64,000 nucleotides of DNA from Halichondria panicea (GCF_963675165.1 NC_087377.1:9565122-9629121), one strand, 5' to 3'. Shown: positions 33,299 through 45,237, counted from the stretch's first letter. Notes: generated by a model from the sequence alone, not told the origin. A program made the numbers and translations.

Positions 33299-34787
33299 CT
33301 ATCAATTAATGGAATAACTGTCACATGGACCCAATCATATGCTTGTGTATGGACACGAGATCCAACAGAAAGAAATGAAGTTGCTGCTGCTTGTGGTTTA
33401 CAGTATGATTTCCACCTCACTATAGCTGGTCTGATTATCAAAGAGGCTAAACTGGAAACTGTGCTCAAGTGAGATATGTTTATAATAATAAGATTATTAT
33501 ACCTTTTCTTATATTGATCATATCACAAGTATACCATAATTATGCATGAATGCTTTGCTTCATCAGTGAAGTTGAGGAGATGTTGCAAGACCTGAAAGCT
33601 GATCATGATAAGCCTCAGCCTGAACTACTCGGAGACATTCATAAACTTAAGACAATGAATGAAGCAGTGATCGAGGGAGATATTTCACCAAAGCTATCCC
33701 ACAAAGAAGACTCACAAGGGTAAATTGCTGGCCATGCAGATTTCAAAATTGATCGTTCATATTATTTCTCATATTACTCCATGTTATCTGCTTTACAGGA
33801 GTCCTGCCGCCATGGAGGAGATGTTGCTTCATACCGAGAAAATTGACGAGGCAACTGCTAAAGTGGAAGCTGCTGGGGGCCACGTTCTACTCCAACTTGG
33901 TCATAACCTCTTGGTTGCAAAAGTTCCCTCTCATGCAGTCAATCAGAATAGCTTCATTCAAGCTTCAGTCCATATTCAAAGCTCAGCATCAGCGGAAACT
34001 TTGACCCATGTTAATGCCTACCGGAAACCACAACCGACGGCTCAAATGTGGACAGAAAAAACGGCTCCAATGGCCTTTGAACGAGAAGATTCAGACGAAA
34101 ATTTTCATGGAGATTCACCCTACAGCCTAACCATGACTGGAAAGATTGCTGTTGTTATTCTTATTGCTTCTGGTCCTGGTAGCTTAGCAATAAGCGATAA
34201 AGAGAAGAACAAGATTTTAAGTGAATGCCTATAGTAGGGCTTAAATTCTGGTCAAATCAAACTGAAGCTAAAGAGGTTCGTTTATCGTTTGCTATGTATT
34301 ATGGGAAGGCAACAATCAGTGCTCCCAACCCAACCTCTTGCTCTAGCTATGCATCTTGCCACAACGTGTTTGCTGATCCTACACTCTTGTTTTCCCAACT
34401 GGTAAAACTGGAAGGGATAAATTAGCACAATAAAAACTATGCTCGTGCTGATGGTGCTTTCCTTGCTTTTTTTTCTAAGTACAGGCAAAACCATTTTGCG
34501 TATGCCGTAATGGCTATTTTGGTGGCGGACCTACATACATGCAGTACAGCAATGACGGTTGGGGGACCGATCGGATTGACAGTGTTTTCGCTCATGAAAC
34601 TGGACATGTTTTTAATGCTCCTGACGAATACAATTATTGTAGGTGCACCCCACTGTATGGCAGGGGAAGCTGCACTGCTACAAATGTCAACTGCAAGACC
34701 TGCACTTCTTCTCAAGCTAGCTGCATTATGAGAGGCAGTGCTTGGAACCTTTGCGAGAACACCAAGAAGCATGTGGGTTGGTGCTAA
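33299..34787 (+). pseudogene. Zinc-metalloprotease-like gene (HETGH motif), broken
   Basis: Three exons join in frame: 33299-33469 (acceptor CTCTACAG, donor GTGAGA), 33566-about 33720, and 33799 onward (acceptor TTTACAG). The first two exons encode LSINGITVTW... and EVEEMLQDLKAD. The third begins SPAAMEEMLLHTEKID and has a prodomain-like stretch (GGHVLLQLGHNLLVAKVPS). The catalytic part follows with AMYYGKATISAPNPTSC and FGGGPTYMQYSNDGWG, then HETGHVFNAPDEY (HExxH plus downstream D/E, near 34593-34631) and a Cys-rich end (CIMRGSAWNLC, HVGWC). Lesions are a frame change near 34222, an in-frame TAG near 34424, and a frame change near 34510. Similar HETGH..DEY proteins with a Cys-rich end are known to me mainly as hypothetical proteins in bacteria and some protists; a transfer origin is inference. 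Sequencing error in T-runs could explain one lesion but hardly all. Confidence 0.65.
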
Positions 34788-35294
34788 GAGACTTACAAGG
34801 AATACTTTTGGACTGCTTACGGACTTGACCTATAATTATAGATTAGTGTGCTGTGTATAGTTCATCTATAGTTGAGTGTAATTATTTGCAGCTATAAAAC
34901 TCTTGTAGTATTTTATATAGTAGTATTATATAGAGTTGTTATAATGTCAATATCCTTTTAGTTTTGTAGCTATGTCAAAGACGTATAAACATAAACGTGA
35001 AAAATTGCTATACTATTGGCCGGGGAAGCACCATGCAAAAAGCGTGGGGAAAAATGGGAGAGAGGCCTATAATTATAGCCTCAAATCCATACCGTTTATA
35101 AGAAAAGAAGGCCTGAAGCGTTGAAACAAGAAAGTGAGAGAGAGCCTTACTCCAATTCGTTATAATTATAATCTCATTCACATGCATGAATTGTACATTT
35201 TACATTTGAGAGCTAAAGTGTTTAATTGAGCTGTATCTATACCTAACCCTAATCATAATTATCATGGCTGCAAATATACCGTTGGTTTGTTACG
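34788..35294. other. Non-coding stretch
   Basis: Downstream of the metalloprotease pseudogene; AT-rich, includes CCTAACCCTAA at about 35242. Nothing else supported. Confidence 0.3.
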
Positions 35295-36695
35295 AATATC
35301 GACCCCATAATACTTAAAAAACACCTGTTGTTCAATATTTGGCATATTTAAGCATATCTTATAACATACCCATATAGTGAAGGAAAGTTGAAAGAGATAA
35401 AAATAAAATAGATTCTGAAATTTGTTATTTACAAGCAGACGATTTTCGTTGTACCTTTTGCATAATAGGTTTGTGAGAAAAATATTTGGTTTATAAACGC
35501 AGGTGTATAGTGAAAATGAGTTTTAATGTTTAGTCAAATAGAGCCCGAAACCTAGTGAGCTAACCATGGGCGGTTTGAAGTGTCCCTAATAGGAAGTGGA
35601 GGAACAAACTGGTGATTGTGGCAAAATCTTAGATGATCTGTGGTTAGGGGTAAAAAGCCAATCGAACTAGGAAATAGCTGGTTTTCTGTGAAAGCTATTT
35701 AAGTAGTGCGTCATCGAACTGTTCTTACATGGTAAAGCACTGAATGGGGAAATCTATATATAGGGTGTATTCAACCAAAAACTATGAAAGTGTAAGAAGA
35801 AAGATCAAAGACAGACAGCGGGCAAGAAGGTCACTTGTCAAAAAGGAAACAACCTAGATCAGAAGTTAAAGTCATAAAAATGAACTAAGTGTAAGGAGCC
35901 AAGAGATTGAGACAACAAGAAAGTGGGCTTGGATCAAGCCAGCCATCTTTGAAAGATTACGTAACAGTTCACTTGATAAATTTATAGGTTTCTAAAATTT
36001 TGGTGACTTAAGTTTATTTTAAGTGACAATCGAAACTCTGGATTAGCAGAATGTTTTGTAATTTATAGATTACGAAAGTTAATCAGAAGTGATAATGCGA
36101 GCATGAGTAAACAACAGTGTGAGAATCATTGTCATAGCCCTAGGGTTCCAATAGAGTTGAGATTATCATGATTAGGTTATACAGCCCCTAAGAGTGAATC
36201 AATGGCAAAAAATTAATAAGTGAAAAGTTTAATTTAATAAGCTGTACTTAAAATTAAACTAACACAAGTGGGCTAAAAGTGATGGTATAATTTATCTTAG
36301 GGAACTCGGCAAAATGACCCTGTAAGATATAGCGAGAAGGGGTGCCTAATCTTAATCTCATACTGATTAAGATTAGGCCTCAGAAAAGAGAGGGTGTCGA
36401 CTGTTTACCAAAAACATAGCTTCCACCAAAGGCCTGTGAGGCTGAAGCATTGTAGATGAGGCCTGCCCAGTGGTTGTATCTCAACCCATGTTATTAACGA
36501 AGTAACATAATTAAATGGCCGCGGTAAATCTGATCGTGATAATGTAGCGCAATCAATAGCCAATTAATTGTTGGCAAGTAACGAATGCCCCACTGTCTCA
36601 AGATAGAAATTGAAATCGTGGTGAAGATGCCACGTAAAAATTGTAAGACAAAAAGACCTTGTTGAGCTTTACTGGAGGCTTATATAATTATTGCA
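35295..36695 (+). pseudogene. rnl: Nuclear copy of mitochondrial large-subunit rRNA (NUMT)
   Basis: About 1.4 kb follows the bacterial/mitochondrial 23S order: ACCCATATAGTGAAGGAAAG, TACAAGCAG, GTACCTTTTGCATAATAGG, GCCCGAAACCTAGTGAGCTA, CCATGGGCGG, GGCCAATC-like AGCCAATCGAACTAGGA, AATAGCTGGTTTTC, GGAACTCGGCAAAATGACCC, GGCCGCGGTAA and AAAAAGACCTTGTTGAGC. It spans roughly from the end of domain I to the start of domain V. The 5' and 3' ends of the gene are missing and the copy is cut off before the peptidyl-transferase loop, with nuclear repeats on both sides, so it is a NUMT rather than a functional gene. Conserved motifs are nearly intact, so the transfer is probably recent. AT bias and insert pattern fit sponge mtDNA. 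Confidence 0.85.
36344..36378. repeat. Perfect 14-bp stem hairpin inside the rRNA copy
   Basis: GCCTAATCTTAATC and GATTAAGATTAGGC flank a 7-nt loop, directly after the conserved GAGAAGGGGT segment. Repetitive hairpin insertions in rRNA and spacers are known from demosponge mitochondrial genomes (established knowledge). Confidence 0.8.
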
Positions 36696-36796
36696 AATTA
36701 TCGATGATCTGGCTTAAGAGTAAACAGACAACAATTTATACGTAGCTGATATAATACTATAAATTATTTTGTGACTGTGTAGCTGGAGTTTTGGAT

Positions 36797-37107
36797 AGGG
36801 ATTGGTGGATTATGCTCGAGATATTGCTATTCTTTTATGCTCAAGTTAACAGCCTATTATTCTTTTCAAATTTCCTATTATTCCCACATTATTCCTCCAG
36901 ACCCTGTGTCGTTGCACAAGTAACATCAAACTATTATAAATAATGCATGGCCACATGACTCTATCTATATAACACTATATAATATAGAATGCCAAGGAGA
37001 TCAGTAGTCTATATAGCCACCAGTATACTTCCGTCAGGCCTATAAACAATTCGTACTGACCTGTATTCAAAACCTGCCTATTATTCTTACCAGCATAATC
37101 TACCGTG
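36797..37107. mobile_element. MITE (GGTAGATTATGCTCGAG family), copy 2
   Basis: Left GGTGGATTATGCTCGAGAT and right CCAGCATAATCTACC are inverted. Interior matches 3279-3560. Located about 100 bp after the NUMT. Confidence 0.65.
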
Positions 37108-37156
37108 GCCAAACCCTAGTTTTGGAGAATGCAGAACATGGATGTGCAGGCACTAC

Positions 37157-37372
37157 TGGTAGTTTAGCAGGTAATTTTCGTGGGGTAAAAAATTCGTTGA
37201 ACTTGGAACAGTGGTGTGAGCACAAATTTTGGTTTGCTTCCTTACATGCACTGTATTGCATGCGTTCAGGATAAACCACACCTATACGTTTTGGTGGGTA
37301 AAATTTCGTTTAGCTTGCTCATGAAGAAAATAATAAATTTTTTACCCCACGAAATTTACCTGTTATACAGTA
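37157..37372. mobile_element. Eroded CCGTATAGC-family MITE
   Basis: GTTTAGCAGGTAATTTTCGTGGGG at the left (terminal bases changed) and CCCCACGAAATTTACCTGTTATACAGTA at the right in inverse. An AAAATTCGTTGAAC block matches 19150 and 20040. Confidence 0.6.
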
Positions 37373-38486
37373 TAATTATTGTGCATTCGCTCTACTTTGA
37401 TGTAAGTCCTAATATTGAAAGTGAGCCTCACTACTTTCATCCATTGGGCTAAATTGTATTGTGTCCATTGTCTTCACATGCACACTTTATACACCACCAT
37501 CTAGAATTTCTAACTCTTCTGAGCTATCGATTTATCCTTGATATTAATAATTTAACACTATTCCCTTGCACTGTTAAGTTAAAACAGGGGCGTAAACAAT
37601 TCAGGGAGGGTGTAAACAAAATTTAGCTCCCTCAAAATTACTGCAATACAGGGAGGGGGGTAAGAAAAAATTTAGATGTCTCATAATACCCGCTTGTACC
37701 CTAAGTCTTATATTGAAGTGAGCCTCACTATATTTTTATCTATATAGGGCCAAGTCAATCGTTTTCACATGCGCAATTTATATACCATCTATAGAATTTC
37801 TGCCTCTTCTGAGCTATAGAGTTATCCTTAATTGATCTTGCATGCACTGTTAAAACAGGGACGTAAATAATTTCAGAACCCCTTCTATATACTGAGTAAA
37901 TCTGGTGCTGGTGTAATAATAGTGAGCACGGGGTGTAAATAATCTCACGTACTGCACGTGTATATGCTGTTTTCTGACTCGTAAGTTTTCTAGTTCTGCA
38001 TGGTCGGTGTCTTTTTCAGTTTCAGAAACAGACAGAAAGTTTCAACACCAAGTTATTGTATACGCTTTCCCATTAGTTTACTCATGTAAAAGCAGTGCTA
38101 GCTAGCACATTGTCTGCTAGAAGGAAGTAGTTAAATGAGGTTTTCACCTGTTGTACTGAACAGCCATTGAAGAGAGTGCTTCCCTGTAGTCCGGAACATA
38201 ATGAATTAATTTTGCGGTGACATTGATTATAAGCTCTCAGTACAGCTCAGACTAGTATAGCAGCTAGTATATCATACATCATCAGAAAATACGGAGGGGG
38301 CGTATTTTTGGGCAGGTACGGTAATTTTATTGTAGGATACATGAATATACACTGTAAAAATTGATACGTGATTATCCCACAATTTATGAATTAATGGTTA
38401 CTACACTGTAAAACTGGATTTCACACACTACGTATGTACTTATAACAACATAATTACAAGAACCGTACAGGGCAGATCGTTGAATA
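37373..38486. other. Non-coding stretch with a local duplication
   Basis: 37395-37600 and 37700-37870 are a diverged direct repeat (AAGTGAGCCTCACTA, TCTAGAATTTCT, CTCTTCTGAGCTAT, AAAACAGGG.CGTAAA). No gene. Confidence 0.4.
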
Positions 38487-38860
38487 TACAGAGGACTCTT
38501 GCTAATCCGGTCACCCTTGAGACAGTGCAGTTTGGCTGCAATAGCGAGGTGGCTGCATTTCAGAAAATAGCCACGGCTAAAAAACAGTCCTGCCTTGAAT
38601 AATATGTAGTTCTCTCTCTCTCGATTAATTATTCTCTCTATTTAAGTCTTCCAAACCACACCCAAAACGTCATATCCGGCCATAATAAACGTATAAAATT
38701 AAAAACCTAGTTTGGGGCAGACAGAACTGACCATTACAAAGAATAGCGAGTGGCCGCATTTCAGGGCGAGTTTTGCAGTAATGATCAAACTAGCAAACAA
38801 AACGACCATATATTGAGGTGAACGTACTTCAGAGAGCCAGATTAGCGAAAGTCTACTGTA
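38487..38860. mobile_element. Tigger/pogo-like MITE, copy 1
   Basis: TA-CAGAGGACTCTTGCTAATCC at the left and the inverse of TACAGTAGACTTTCGCTAAT at the right. Flanked by TA. The inner text (GCGAGGTGGCTGCATTTCAG, AAATAGCC.TGGCTAAA) recurs at 45725-46075. Non-autonomous. Confidence 0.7.
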
Positions 38861-40540
38861 CAACATAACAGTTCTACAATAATTATTATTTATTATACAA
38901 TCTACTATAACTCTTTCCTTGGCAATCTGTTGTAGAAATTACAACAACGGTAACGAATCGTTATGATGAATTAGATGAAGTTGTATGTGAGCTCCTCCCT
39001 GACGAACAAACTGTAGTCTAGGTAATGGCCTTATCAGTCAAGTAGGCTAAAAATCTGTGTCCTTTGATGTAAGCTTTGATGTCTCTTTGTGCATACGTAG
39101 TTATAAAAAAAAAAATAAAAAAAAAAGAAACCTTTGACTAGCTAGGAAGAGTAGCAGCAGTAGTAGTAGGAAGAGTAGCAGTAGTAGTAGCAGTGCAAGC
39201 AGGACTAGACTAGATTAAAAAGTTGGTGGAAAGAATAACTGACCGTTTGGACGTCACCTGGCTGCCAGACTTTCATCTCGACTCTTCCCCCTGAGTAGCT
39301 GGCCTTTCTCTAAGCCACAAAACTGAGCAAGAAGCTGAAGAAGCAGCTAGACAGAGACATGTACCTAGCCTTGAGAATTGGGAGGCGTGGCTCAACTAGT
39401 TAGCCCAGCCCAGAGGAATTGTTACCGTGGGTACTGAACAACCGTAGAAGTAGGGCTACCCCTGGCTTTACTGAATTAACTAGCTGTGTCTGCTGTCTAG
39501 TTGGACCAGATTTAGCTAGATAATGGGGTAGAGAATAGTTGAGCGGTGCTGTGTGTAGCTTGAACTGTACTGGCTGGCAAGAATCTAGTAAGCACCCTAT
39601 GCACTGATAACTCGTCAGAATGGAGGGTATCTTCTATAGGGATCTGGACAGCTGTACATCCAAAGGAGCCAAGGAGTGCCAATCATCTTCTCCCAGTCTC
39701 TGACACGCTAAACAAAACGAGCTAGAACTGGGAGTCCCAGCTAGAATTGCTAGCCGGATCTAGACTAATAGAATGACATGGAGGCGTGGTGAGGCCGGAT
39801 CCACACTAATTGATCGACCTAAAGACGCTCCTGTTCCAGATTTCAGGAATGGCAAGGAAAGGGATAAAAGTTAGATCGACAACAACAAATCCACAAAATT
39901 AAAATTTACACAATTTGATATAACAAGAATATAAGGCAGTTTCAAGTTACTCTTGTGTAAGGCATCCTATAAATCACAGCCAACTGCGCTGCGACTGCAT
40001 TGAGAATTTATAGATGAATTATGTCTGAGCAGTTTAATAGACATGTTTCGATGCTGCTATGGGGATACAACACACAAACAGGGCTGGGGGCATAGATATA
40101 TAAACACACGGCGGGCCTGGGGTGGAGTCCACTAGATCTAGCTTGATAGATCTAGTTCCATAAATTAACAAATGGGGACTTGTGAATTTGGGTGATTGCA
40201 TATTACAGCCTATGCCATGTTCTACTGAATAGATCTAAAAACTGGCTAACCTTTAGCACATGCTGTTGTTTGGGATCAGAACAGTCTACTGGCAGTCTAA
40301 GAGTCGAGTTGCAGAGAAGAAGACTGCATTTGTGTGTGTGCACACACATGGCAAGGGGAGGCTCTGGATCACATGATTAATTTTTCTGCAATGCAGTTGC
40401 AGCTGCTCTTCTATTTCTTTTGAGATGAAGTCCTTAGAAATTTCTTCAGATCGTGCTGTCCTTTGCACTTTGAGCTCCAAAGGAGAGCAGAAGTCTCAAG
40501 TCATCAATACCAAAAGTAAGAGTGAACTACTGTAGACGTC
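38861..40540. other. Non-coding stretch
   Basis: Contains an A-rich run at about 39099-39130, a (AGTAGC)n-like microsatellite at 39150-39205, and no ORF with a domain. The opposing ORFs at 40192 and 40286 are unsupported. Confidence 0.3.
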
Positions 40541-40815
40541 TATATAGAGGGAAATTTTGCATCGATTTAAAGCGACCCTCCAATGGCCAAATATGCGACA
40601 CCCTCGATCTTTTCCCATTTTCTGACCTCTAAAAGTAGTGTGCTGCATTGACAATTATTTTTTTATGTCACGTCCTAAATAGAGGTCAAACCATAGCCTT
40701 GATTCCAAGCCGTAAGAAACAATGTAATTTAAGTGGCCAAAAATCAAGGATAGTAGAGTAACCTACCTCCAATTAGATGCGACCCTCTAAATATGCGACA
40801 CCAGGACTTTGGGTG
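40541..40815. mobile_element. Truncated Tigger-like MITE (ATCGATTTAAAGCGACC family)
   Basis: Shares ATCGATTTAAAGCGACCCTCC, AAATATGCGACACC and CCTCCAATTAGATGCGACCC with the complete copy at 54177-54537. The right terminus is missing. Confidence 0.6.
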
Positions 40816-41063
40816 GGTGTGGTTTCTTGGCATTGAAATGCAAATACAGTCTTATAATCACAGCGCCACTCTAATAGAAGCGCCAAGTTCACATTTTACT
40901 CCAATTAAACATCAAGTAAATTCTGGAATTATTTTTTGCTGGGGTATGATTTCTGCTCTCACTTTGTAAGAATGTATAGACTGTGGGACGATAGAACAAC
41001 TTGATGTATTTTACATGTACATGCATGTATGCATGCAGCGACTGCTCAATAGTTCTATTCATA

Positions 41064-41112
41064 GTGATGATCATCTTTGCCATCATTCTGTGCTACTGGG
41101 ACAAAACAAGAA
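41064..41112 (+). pseudogene. Possible relic of a transmembrane exon
   Basis: Between a possible acceptor (TTCATAG) and donor (GTAAGT) a short frame reads MIIFAIILCYWDKTR, a hydrophobic run followed by basic residues. It lies just before receptor B and may be a leftover TM exon of an older paralogue. Very short, so weak. Confidence 0.25.
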
Positions 41113-41291
41113 GTAAGTGATTTTTTCTCACTTCTAGGTTGTGTGGAATTACAGAACTGAAAGTATCATCATGAAATTGAATTTGTTTATGCTGACTCAG
41201 AACATTCTTGTGTACCCAATGTTTACATAGCTAAATCTCACATCAATAATCTTCTACAACTGAGACAAGCACCTTGTGATCTACTGGAAGA

Positions 41292-44200
41292 ATGAGGATT
41301 GTACCTTCATATGTAAGAGATGTAACAAAAGCTCTGTGTTAAGTTTTGTTTTCTCCCAGATTTTCTTGGTTGTGTTGAGCCTTCACCAAAAAGGCACAAG
41401 TAAGTTAATTACTAACTGGTAAAAGTCCAGAAGCAAGGTACATATAATAGTTTAAATCAGTTGTGATGCAGATGCTGTGAGCAGTTTAGCAGTCAGTAGC
41501 GGTGGTGGCACTGTGATTGATGGGGGCCTCCAATTGTGTCCAGGCACTACCGTCAGCCTCACCTGTTCTCATGACAGCACTAGCGATCTGACTCGTTGGG
41601 AAATTGGTGCTCCCATAGAGTGTACTGCCATTGCTCCCCACACTACCAACCCAAGCATTGCTCTGTGTGGAAATTCAACCATTAATATGGTCAGTGCTAT
41701 GAATCAACCCACAAGGATGTCTACTCTTATATTGGCAAGTCACTGAGTCACTGAATGGTACTGTGGTGACTTGTTATGCTGGTGGTTCTACATCTGATCC
41801 TCAAGCTGGGAACTTAACTATACAAGTTATTGGTGAGATACTATTCTATCGTATAGCGAGTAATTTTCGTGTACATTATCAGGAGTACATTAAGGATAGT
41901 AAGCAACTACTATATACCGTATAGCGGGTATATTTCGAGGGTATATACCCCGGACAGAGTCAGACAACAATGGGTTTGTATGGGCTGTATAGTAGTTGCT
42001 TACTCTCCTTCATGTGCTGCTGATACCATAATTATAGTGCTCAAGAATCCTCAGAATAAATTTTCACGTTTGTTGTGTGTAATTGTAATTATTATATGCG
42101 TTTTAATGCTACTCACCAACAGCTTTTTGGAGTTTCTCCTAGTTTTAATTTTTTTCGTTAACTGCCCTCGAAAAAATTGTGACATTTTGCACCTCACAAA
42201 CATTTCCTGCTATACTCGTACACGAAATGGTGCATCAAACGGAATCAGTAATACTTCCTTTTGTCACCCAGGTCCTCCTTCCACTCCAACTGTTGACAGT
42301 ATGGAATATTCAGTGGGCGACTCAACTACCGGACGATTCAGATTCTTGGTCAGCAGTAGCGGAAGGTTTAGGACAGAGGTCGCTATTTCTGCCGGTGTGG
42401 TTGGAGGCAGTGGCACAGTGGAAGTGATCGACAACAACATCACTGTGACTGGATTAAGCTACACTGGGTCTCACACTGTCAGTGTAGTGGCTACCAGTGA
42501 TGTGTGTCCAGGAGTGCTGAACAGCATCACTGTCGTTCCTGTGGTGTTCAACATAACATGTGAGTGGAACACCAAAGTTGATATTTTTTATTTATTTTTT
42601 CTCAGCCCTTGTACTGACTCAACCCAATGGATCCATTGTCTGTTCCAATCCGTCATTGCCAATCAGTGGATCATGGAGTGCAATGGAGGGAGTAAGTGAA
42701 GGATTACTTACATGAAATAGTAGAACTGTCTAATTATTCATAAATTATATACGTCACATGCAGGTGCAGACCAGCTTTTACCCAGCAGTTCAGTTGACTC
42801 CTCCCCCAATTGGCACACCGATCGTAACCTACACTTCAGCCGGGCGTAATGACAGTGCAGTGTTTGTTCCTGATTCATCCTACCAGCTCACGGACACAGT
42901 TGAGAATGATGTGTACACTTTCACTGTGACTGTGACTAATGCGGCTGGATCAAGCAGTGAAGTATCTGAAGGATTTTTTGGTAAGCTATTTAAATTTAAG
43001 TATGAGAACTTCTGCTATGTAACTGTATTCTTTCCTAGTTACTCCTTTTGTTGTTGATAATAGTACGCTGGAAACAATGAATTGCCTCACATTCTCTCTC
43101 GGTTAAAACTGTGCTTCTGAGCCAAGTGGAAATTTCATCGTTCGGTTTGAACAAGGAAATGGTGTTTGTCGAGACTTGGTTCCATCAGATTTCAGCACAT
43201 CCACCATACAACTGATGCCGAGGTCGGCTTGTGCACCCGTGGTTTCAACCACTTACCTGTGTTATCGTGCAACTCTGATATATAATGGGATTATAATTGA
43301 CACTCGGACTAATCTCAACTTTAACACATGCCCCGTGACCACTCTCTCATCATTCATGACCAGTGGAGTGTCCATGCAGCTGGACGGGGAGGTTAGTACT
43401 AATGGCAACGTATCTCACATCACCACTGCTACTCTGAGCTGTACCTCGACTATCTATGATTTGATTGGTTCACCTCAAATCACTTGCATTGATGGAAGTT
43501 GGGAACCAGCTGGATTGAGATCATGCATGTGTAAGTTGCGTTTAATCTTAGGAACTGAACGGTCTAATTTTTAGAAGCTCTAATTGCATATGCATGTACC
43601 TCCAAGCAATTGGTTCATTGTTTGAGATTGGCTAGTGATTACTTTTCTGCAGTTGCTGTTTGGCTGATTGTGGTGATCATTCTTGTAATACTAACACTGG
43701 CTTGTGCAATTGGATTTGTCTGTGGATTGCTGACAGCTCGATGCCTGCCCTCTCTTCTCAACGGACTTGCCAAAAGTAAGTGAATTAAAATTTATGGTTC
43801 TGTTACAACAGTGAACAAACTCTCATATTTTATTTCAGAGAAATGTTGGGCAACTTTGGTGATTATTCTTCTTGTCTTCTTGTTCTGTTTCGGTGTTGGG
43901 GTGCTCTTTTACATTTGTTGCCGTAAACGAGGTAAAAAGAACAGTTTTTGCTCCTAGCTAGTAGGAGGTGGATGCTTACAGATTTTACCATAATAATTAT
44001 TGTATCTGATGCATGCTGGCCTGTGCTTATACATGTACTTCCTTATAAACGCACAATCATATCATAGACTCGAAACACAAATCAAAGTTGGACACAGTTC
44101 CCGCTGAAACAGGACTCAGTCTGCCAGTTGCGATATACGAAGAACTAGAAGACATACCAGACCCCCACACTCAGCGCAACCTCGTTTATGGCAGTGTTCA

Positions 44201-44297
44201 ACAGTCAACTGACCCAAGAAAACCAATATACGAGGACATTAAACCAGTCCCCCACACCCAGGGAAACGTTGCTTATGGACATGTGCAATTCAATTAA
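41292..44297 (+). pseudogene. Receptor B: close paralogue of A with ITAM-like tail, inactivated
   Basis: Exons parallel receptor A: 41292-41312, 41360-41399, 41472-41832 (Ig), 42272-42559 (FN3-like), 42606-42691, 42764-42980, 43039-43530 (with sushi-like end), 43653-43775 (TM1), 43839-43931 (TM2), 44068-44297 (tail). Splice sites are all GT-AG and intact. Two lesions break it: the Ig exon has one extra base near 41735-41745 (TTGGCAAGTCACTGAGTCAC against TTGCCAGTTGATCAGTCAC in A), and codon CAA of A is TAA at 43104-43106. The ectodomain and TM exons are nearly identical to A, but the tail is unrelated to A's and like C's: VAIYEELEDIPDPHTQRN, LVYGSVQ, PIYEDIKP, VAYGHVQ. A TA-flanked MITE relic (from 41915) sits in the intron after the Ig exon. 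Either a recent pseudogene or an allele-specific null. Confidence 0.85.
41851..42020. mobile_element. MITE relics in the intron of receptor B
   Basis: TACCGTATAGCGGGTATATT at 41915 is a left terminus of the family at 1003; a similar CGTATAGCGAGTAATTTTCG is at 41851. AGGATAGTAAGCAACTACTATA (41893 on) pairs with TATAGTAGTTGCTTACTCTCCT (41987-42008). Confidence 0.55.
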
Positions 44298-45237
44298 TTT
44301 TAAACAGTGAGTCCATTGATTACTGTCTATTATTTTCATTACTTTGTATAACTTTAATTTTCTTGTTCACACGTTTTTAGCAGTCTGTACAATTCATGAA
44401 TTCTTACTCAAGTGTTTGAGTGGAGAGCTTGTACCATTTACCTGCCGAATAATTCTCGATTCACGTGCAAATTTCTGCAACAAGCTGTCACCCATGCACT
44501 GACCTCAATTTTGGACCCTTTTTTCCCCATTGGTAATCCAATCTAGCCACACCCAATACCGTTTAGTGAAACCCCTCCCCTTTTCTACATAATGGCCGGA
44601 ATGTGCAGGGATTTATTAATGTTTCGACAGCCTCAAAATATTCTTGAAACTGCAGGACAACGTACACTTGTCAGAATAATATTATGATGGGGTTGGTACC
44701 AAACTGTAACGTATACACCCTTGGCTATACATGCAAATGATGTCTTAAGGGTGCTGAAGTCAGAACCAACCTTTAAGATCCCCCCCATATAAGTTTGGGC
44801 GAGGGGTACGCCAAAACACGAAGGGGAAATTTCGCTTTACTAGTGGGTCGATTTTAGTAACTTCGTGTGCTCTCTGTGACATTTGATGACTCAATATTGA
44901 GTCAATAGCAGATAAAGGAATCACTATTGAAACATATACACAGCGATGTGATTGTTACTATTGAATATACCATCTACTATGCAGTCAAAACTACTGTACG
45001 TTTAGGAATGCAAACATACACACTAAACCAATACTAACATGCAAGTAATCATAAACAAAGTGGCTATCTGTCTGGTAACTGGACTTCACTATAATTATAG
45101 CATTGCATGCTATTTGCTGGGAATCCCATATTGCACATGTGTACGACCTTTAAACTGACCGCAGTTAGCCTTTCCTCACGAGTGGTTCTACTGTAGACAC
45201 AAGATACCTAGACTCTATAGTTAATTATTTGTGTGAT
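44298..45237. other. Non-coding stretch after receptor B
   Basis: Probably 3' untranslated sequence of B followed by AT-rich DNA. No ORF with a domain. Confidence 0.3.

Noticed and set aside
35295-36695. Nuclear 28S rRNA or bacterial contamination
   Set aside because: The text is AT-rich, has the mitochondrial form of the 23S motifs, is cut at both ends, and is embedded in host repeats.
41869-42699. 276-codon plus ORF
   Set aside because: It reads through a MITE relic and an intron of receptor B before entering its FN3-like exons; the true exons start at 42272 and 42606.
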